From Nyssa sinensis (Eukaryota > Streptophyta > Magnoliopsida > Cornales > Nyssaceae), in the NCBI GenBank assembly GCA_008638375.1, contig CM018035.1, positions 35,500,824 to 35,564,823 of the forward strand: DNA of 64,000 nucleotides, written 5' to 3'. Within the stretch, counting starts at the first letter, position 1, and every line of letters begins with the position of its first letter. Under the pieces are notes generated by a model. It did not search any database, was not told where the DNA came from, and saw only the letters and a program-made list of their open reading frames with translations. Positions 59,175 to 64,000 of the stretch are shown here, one piece after another. A program made the translations under genes and the position numbers.

Positions 59175-61549
59175 ATAGAATAAGAATTGTTGTCTTTCAA
59201 TTTCCTTTATATTTTCACTAATTTTTACTTGGTTGGCACTAGTTAATTAATTGGAAGAAGTTCCTACAAAATTTAGAAAGGTGATATTTTTATTATTTAT
59301 CGTATTTTTTTTTTTTTGTAGTTTTATTAATTCTTCATTACCATTTGAATTATATAAAACTTTAGAATTGATATTTTTTCCAGTTTCAACCCAAGCTCAG
59401 TCATGTTTAAAATATCTAAATGTTCCATATGTGAGAAGTAAAAACATGAAAAATAGATATATCAACTGAATAAGATAAAGACACTTTTGCTCTTAAAAAT
59501 TTAACCAAGAAAATAAGAGAAATTGTCTTAAAGAATGTTGTAAAGTGGCATATGATATTTACATGCTTCTTTTTTATTAATTTTAGGAATGGCAGACTTA
59601 CAGATTGGTGTTAAGTGTCACAAGTCACTAGTTTAGAGGTTTTAATGTAATTTTTTTGTTAATACGGATAATTTTGCCTTAAGAAGTGTCACATGACGCA
59701 TACATATTTATTTTTTGTTAATTTTTTAAATACAGAATAATAGAGAGGCGTTAAGCGTGACTAGTCTAGTTAAAGGGGATACTTATTGGGGTAAAATAAT
59801 TTAAGGAGATTAATCAAGTTATAACTGTTTGGATACCTCATTTGCTAGAAAAAAAAAAAAATTAATTAGCTTTAAGTCCCTTAAAGAGATGTTCAATTAT
59901 TTTAAGATTCACTCCTTTTCTAATTGTAAGGTGAAGGACACCATTATTTTTAATTTTTTATTCAAGTCCATCGCAATGACATGACACTTATAATTTTTTT
60001 TTTATTTTTGAATGACAATAATATCCTAATTCAATTTTGACCCGCTGCTTCAATTGATGTCTTTTTCCCAGGTAAGCCTTTGATATCTTTTGATAAAGAT
60101 CATAAAGAGGAGCAATTAAAAGATGTGGATTGACTTTTGTTGGCTTACATCATCAAAACATGGTGTAGATTAGCTTGAATTAGTTGTACTCCTATGATCA
60201 CAAAAATTAGAAAAAGCAGAACTAATGTGGAGACGTTGCATTGGTAATGGATAGATTTTCATGGGTATGCAACATACTTCAAGATTCAAGGCCACCATCC
60301 TCGCAACCCCAACCCCAACCCCATCCACTTCAATATTAATGAAACTACTTACCAGTATATAGTTTGTGTGTAAAGTAAGCTCAACGTCAACTGATGCGCC
60401 TTACCTCTGGCTTACCTTGGCCAATTCGCCACCTATTAAGACAGATGACATTATTATAAATTTTGCTTTAATTAATATGCTAGGTACGGAACGTCATGGG
60501 TATGCACGGTGCCAGTTCACACACACAATTTTAAGAAAGTGTAAAATTTTATACTTTTAGCTGGAATTAAGCTTTTCAGTGCAAAAACATTAATTTTATA
60601 CTTTTGCTGAAATTTTTTTACACTTTGGAATGATTTTTTTTTTAAATTTTCATTTTCAATATGAATCTTGTCTGATAGATTTCGATGTTTAGAATCTAAA
60701 TATATATATTTTTTTTATTAAAAAATGATTTATGAATTTCAAGTTATTAAACTTTAAAATTTTGAAAAAAAAAATTGTGATTGCTCCTTATTTCACGGAA
60801 GTCAATGCTCCATTCACGTGCCTATCTTTTGAAGTAATGAGCTGATTTAATAATGTAATAGTATTTTAGTTATTGAGATTTGGAAAGATTTAGTGTGTTA
60901 TTAAGTTTAGACTGGACTTGACGATAATTTTAAGGAAAAAAATACTAAAAAGTCCTTAAATAAATTTTTTAATCCAAAAAGTATATATCTATATATATAT
61001 ATATTTATATCTAAAAGATCCAAAAACAATTTTCTAATACAAGAAATTCAAATTATTAACTTCCATCTTAACACCGCTTAAAAATATTATTGATTAGACA
61101 AAAATAAATTTTAAGATAAATTTTAAAAAATACTAAATAATAGATACAACAAAATTCTCAATAAAAAAACATAATATTTTTTATTTATTTAGAATGCTTA
61201 AAAAATAAATTTTTATTTTATAAACTGTTATGATTTTTTGAGATTTGAAAATTTTTTTTATATATATTTTAGTATTTTTTTTTCTAAAATATATTTTGAA
61301 GGCCATTTTAGTTTAATGAGTAATATTTCTTTTAATAATGTTAAGATAGAAATTAACAATTGAACCTTGTAGTATTAAAAGTTTTTTTTTTTATTTTTTA
61401 AATAAAAAATATTTTATGAATTGTAAAATTTATTTTAAGACTTTTTTCTTAATTTTAATACTTTTAGTAGAATCCTGAACGGTCCTTAAAAAAATTATTA
61501 TTATTATTTTTTGGAGGATGGTTGGAATTTGGAACGAGCCCTAATAATT
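59175..61549. other. AT-rich intergenic DNA upstream of DPB2
   Basis: Very AT-rich with many poly-A/T runs (for example 59309-59320, 59850-59861, 61380-61400). No ORF with coding character and no recognised transposon ends. A CCCCAACCCCAACCCC run near 60307 is too short to be telomeric. Confidence 0.5.
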
Positions 61550-61557
61550 CCAAGGAT

Positions 61558-61599
61558 GTTCCCGCCCATTTTCCACAGAAAACAAGGGCGGTCTCCCGC
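61558..61599 (+). promoter_or_regulatory. Two E2F-like sites upstream of DPB2
   Basis: GTTCCCGC (61558-61565) and TCTCCCGC (61592-61599) each match seven of eight positions of the plant E2F consensus WTTSSCSS. They lie 91-132 bp before the DPB2 start codon. Plant replication genes are commonly driven by E2F at the G1/S transition, so the position fits the gene; binding is inferred. Confidence 0.5.
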
Positions 61600-61616
61600 C
61601 AATTCCAAAGCAGCCA

Positions 61617-61622
<6 letters not shown>

Positions 61623-61649
<27 letters not shown>
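61623..61649. repeat. (AG)n tract in the DPB2 5' leader
   Basis: About 13 AG units 40 bp before the start codon. Such GA/CT tracts are common in plant 5' leaders. Confidence 0.85.
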
Positions 61650-61689
61650 CAAGGCACAGAAAAATCTTCTCAGTTGGCGTGAGAGAAAG

Positions 61690-62028
61690 ATGAATGCCCC
61701 TTCGATTAGGATAAGGAAGAAGGTGCAGAGCAAGTTCAAGATCAGGGGATACAACCTCAAAGTCGAAGCCCTAGATGAGATCCTCTCCTTCTTGAGCCGT
61801 TTCCAGGACGCCGAAGACGAAGCCCTCGATCTCCTCCTCGACGAGCTTCAACACGAATCCTGTATTATATTTATCTATACATATATACACCGTACACACG
61901 TCTACCTAAACATACCCATAAATGATTTTTGTAGCAGTTGTTGAGGTTGTGGATTCGTTTTTTTTTTTTTTTACTTGCTCTGATTGGTGTTGGGTGGCAG
62001 TGGAATATTAAGACTATATTTCATTTAC

Positions 62029-62091
<63 letters not shown>

Positions 62092-64000
62092 CGGGCGCGT
62101 ATGCAAATACACACTGGCACACATCTAGATACATATGCACAATACATATATGACAGTATAATCATAAATATACACGCTGACACGCATATATACATTTACA
62201 TACGGACAGTGAAATTATCTAGATACACATGCTTATTGTTAATTTGATTGTGGATTTTTCTTTTAATTGCTCCGATTGGTATTGGGTGGCTCTGAAATCT
62301 TCAGAGCTGGATATAAGACATGAATCCTCCATTATATTGGCCTATACGAATCCCTGTGTTTTAAAAGGCTTTGTCAAGGCTTGCCTTGAAGCAAGGGATA
62401 TCCAAAACGCCTTGAAGTTTTCAAAGGAAAGCAGTGATCTTGAGAAACATACTTTTTAAACTCAAAGAATTCATAAAACGATGCTTCAAACCCTTTTTGC
62501 TTATCCAAAATACTTTTCATGATTAACTTTGGGGGCTTCAAAGAATTTTAGAAGAATATAAATCCTTATATCATAAACATTAACAGAAAAGTATGACACA
62601 GACTTCAAAATTAGGAGTATTTATTTTCTCCTCTAGTACATTATTCCATATCATTAGGACCCCTCGATTGAGAGGAAGTTGTAACCAACAATGATGCTCG
62701 ACCACTTTCATTTTAAAACCCTAACACTTAATTAGGGATGTCAACGGGGTGGGTATGGGGGGCACTCTGTCCACAACCTGCCCCCTTAGAAAAACCCTCC
62801 TTGCCCATCTTGTCTTGGCCTATTTCAAATGTTTTCTATACCTACCCCACCTTGATTGTACTAAATCCATACTCGCCTGCCTCAATTATGCTAAAATTTA
62901 TTACCCTCGTTTTTAAAAATAATAAATATATATTTTTTTATTATTAGTACACAATTATGTATATTTATGGGTATGTTAGATATTTTAAAATATGTAAAGG
63001 ATATTTAAGCAATTTCATACTATAATAGTAGGGCATGGGGCGGGTTTAAATCTTCAGCTCCCAAACCTGCGGGTTTCAAACTTTTTTTTCCAAACCCCTT
63101 CTTAATTCGCTTATATACTTCCCAAACCCGTCCTGAAAAATTTGTCCCATTGACATCCCTACACTTGATTGAAAAGGGTTTTTACATAAATGAGTTATAC
63201 TATCATATGACTTCCACACGATACTGTATTTTTTTGTTTCCTCAATAAACACAAGAAAGTAGTATAATAGAGAAGAAGGGAAAAGTTTTGTACCTTGTGT
63301 TTTTGGATAAAAGCATTGATTGTTATAGTAATTGTTAATTTCATTATGGATTTTTCTTTTTAATTGCTTTGAATTGATGTTGGGTGGCAGTGAAATCTTC
63401 AATGCTAGACAAGGAGTCAGTGCATCGTGTTGTGAGCCTTCTATTGGAAGCCGAGGCTGCTGTTGAGGAAAGCTCTAGTAGCACCACCAGCGGTAGTCAT
63501 AGTTATGCTCTACGCATAATTGATGCCTTCATTGTTCCCAAGTTTCGCTATGATCCTATTAGAAAGATCTTTTATGAGTATGTTAATGCTTTATTTTATT
63601 TCTCATTTGTTTTGTTTAGTTTTTCTTCTACTATGCTTTCAATTTTAATTTTCCATGTTTCTGTGTACCTAAGTTAATAGATGGATAGTTGATAGGTTCT
63701 TAGATGTTAACTTGTTGATAAAACCATAATAGATGGATAGTTGATAGGTTCTCAGGCAATCGAGTTGTTGATAAAACCAAAATAACTTTGTTTTGATCAT
63801 TTTTTGAGCAGCCAACTGGAGAGTATATATAGATTTTATTTTGTTAAATTGGAAAGAAGGAAATTTAAGGGTTATCACTGGAGTTTGAGATATGTGAATT
63901 GAGGAGTTTGAAGGTGGAATTGGTGCTTAAGTTGTATTTGTTATTGTTGATTTTGGCATTTGATTACAAGTTGCTTATACGAATAGTTAAATTGTAGGCA
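61690..64000 (+). CDS. DPB2: DNA polymerase epsilon subunit B (subunit 2), exons 1-3, cut by the window end
   Basis: Exon 1 is 61690-61861 (ATG to the T before GTATTA), exon 2 is 63391-63577 (after GGGTGGCAG, before GTATGT), and exon 3 starts at 63998 after TTGTAG with three bases in the window. Phases fit: 172 nt leaves one base, completed to Leu by exon 2; exon 2 leaves GA, completed to Glu by the G of exon 3. The joined ~120 residues begin with a basic K-K-V-Q-x-K-F-K-I-R-G-Y-N-L segment, then an acidic helical domain (D-A-E-D-E-A-L-D-L-L-L-D-E-L) and V-x-x-V-V-S-L-L-L-E-A-E-A. They end in the conserved I-D-A-F-x-V-P-K-F-x-Y-D-P segment. This is the N-terminal helical domain of DPB2/POLE2, the essential non-catalytic subunit of the leading-strand replicase, acting in the nucleus. 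The OB-fold and inactive phosphoesterase domains would lie beyond the edge. Intron 1 (1.5 kb) holds a MITE, a compound microsatellite and decayed copies of its own acceptor region. Confidence 0.9.
61930..62010 (+). repeat. Decoy copy 1 of the DPB2 exon-2 acceptor region
   Basis: GATTGGTGTTGGGTGGCAG followed by TGGAAT repeats the real acceptor at 63372-63396 (TTGATGTTGGGTGGCAG, TGAAAT). The AG at 61999-62000 is intact and follows a long poly-T tract. Splicing exon 1 to it would meet an in-frame TAA after three codons. Confidence 0.75.
62030..62098. repeat. Compound (AT)n-(GT)n-(GC)n microsatellite in DPB2 intron 1
   Basis: An AT run (62030-62046) passes into about 18 GT units and then a short GC/GGGCGCG run ending near 62098. 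Alternating purine-pyrimidine over ~69 bp is the classical Z-DNA-prone composition. Confidence 0.9.
62231..62330 (+). repeat. Decoy copy 2 of the DPB2 exon-2 acceptor region
   Basis: TTGTTAATTTGATTGTGG...TTTTAATTGCTCCGATTGG...TTGGGTGGCTCTGAAATCTTCA matches 63325-63405 over about 75 bp, across the splice site into the first bases of exon 2. The acceptor AG has become CT here, so this copy is dead at that position. Confidence 0.85.
62733..63171. mobile_element. hAT-like MITE in DPB2 intron 1
   Basis: Terminal inverted repeats TAGGGATGTCAACGGGG and, at the right end reversed, TAGGGATGTCAATGGGAC enclose 439 bp with no ORF. Flanks are CACTTAAT (62725-62732) and CACTTGAT (63172-63179), an 8-bp TSD with one change, as made by hAT transposases. 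The TAGGGATGTCAAYGGG end is familiar from many plant non-autonomous hAT elements. Confidence 0.85.
63676..63779. repeat. 52-bp tandem duplication in DPB2 intron 2
   Basis: AATAGATGGATAGTTGATAG starts both copies (63676 and 63728), each continuing to GTTGATAAAACCA. A few differences lie in the middle of the unit. Confidence 0.85.

Noticed and set aside
60300..60325. Interstitial telomere-like repeat
   Set aside because: CCCCAACCCC units are too few and are not the plant TTTAGGG type.
1..64000. CRISPR arrays, rRNA genes, bacterial operons, organelle DNA
   Set aside because: None of the repeat, spacer or gene patterns is present; the content is plant nuclear.

Overview
The window is nuclear DNA from a flowering plant, most likely a eudicot; the species cannot be named from sequence alone. 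Two host genes are visible: an intronless P-class pentatricopeptide repeat (PPR) gene (16595-18322, +) and, at the right edge, the first exons of the B subunit of DNA polymerase epsilon (DPB2/POLE2, from 61690, +). Almost everything else is retrotransposon. Most of it is very long LTRs, 3.1-5.2 kb each, nested inside one another and inside the coding remains of older elements. No complete element is present.

Layout. (1) 1-15990: a decayed Ty3/gypsy Tat/Ogre-like element on the - strand (gag remains, primer-binding site, 5' LTR) is split by a 3.5 kb solo LTR (176-14111). That LTR was itself hit three times (1819-7005, 7191-11211, 12245-13438). (2) 15991-22937: PPR promoter, CDS and a gene-poor 3' side. 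(3) 22938-32535: a degraded LTR start, a 177-bp tandem repeat, and a truncated family II LTR (from 24120) carrying a family I solo LTR (25247-32161), which carries a further solo LTR (28108-31770). (4) 32536-52612: an inverted composite of two chromovirus (Tekay/Del-like) fragments. The left one is on the - strand with 3' LTR, polypurine tract, protease and gag; the right one is on the + strand with integrase, chromodomain, polypurine tract and 3' LTR. Both 3' ends face outward and both 5' ends are missing. Solo LTRs at 36716-39826, 40893-44265 and 49117-52293 are nested in it. (5) 52613-59174: a family I LTR stub, then a Ty1/copia pol remnant split by a solo LTR (54012-57736) that holds a Tourist-like MITE, then the copia 3' LTR. 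(6) 59175-64000: AT-rich intergenic DNA and DPB2, with a hAT-like MITE and a duplicated splice-acceptor region in intron 1.

The nesting rests on target-site duplications (TSDs) seen directly: TAGCA, AATAA, AATCC, GCCCC, CAATA and GTTGA are perfect 5-bp copies; TCAGG/TCAAG, GACAG/GACTG and AATTT/GATTT differ at one base. For one insertion the interrupted gag frame reads straight through once the insert and one TSD copy are discounted.

Two LTR families occur. Family I runs TGTAATAYCCC...GGGTCGTGACA and family II runs TGTARAGAYCTGAA...GGCGTGACA. They share internal modules: a ~150-bp repeated motif block, variable tandem repeats, and, in six copies, a tRNA-like A-box/B-box module always antisense to the LTR. 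That antisense tRNA-like module and the inverted composite are the most unusual observations here. I see no rRNA genes, CRISPR arrays or genuine tRNA genes.
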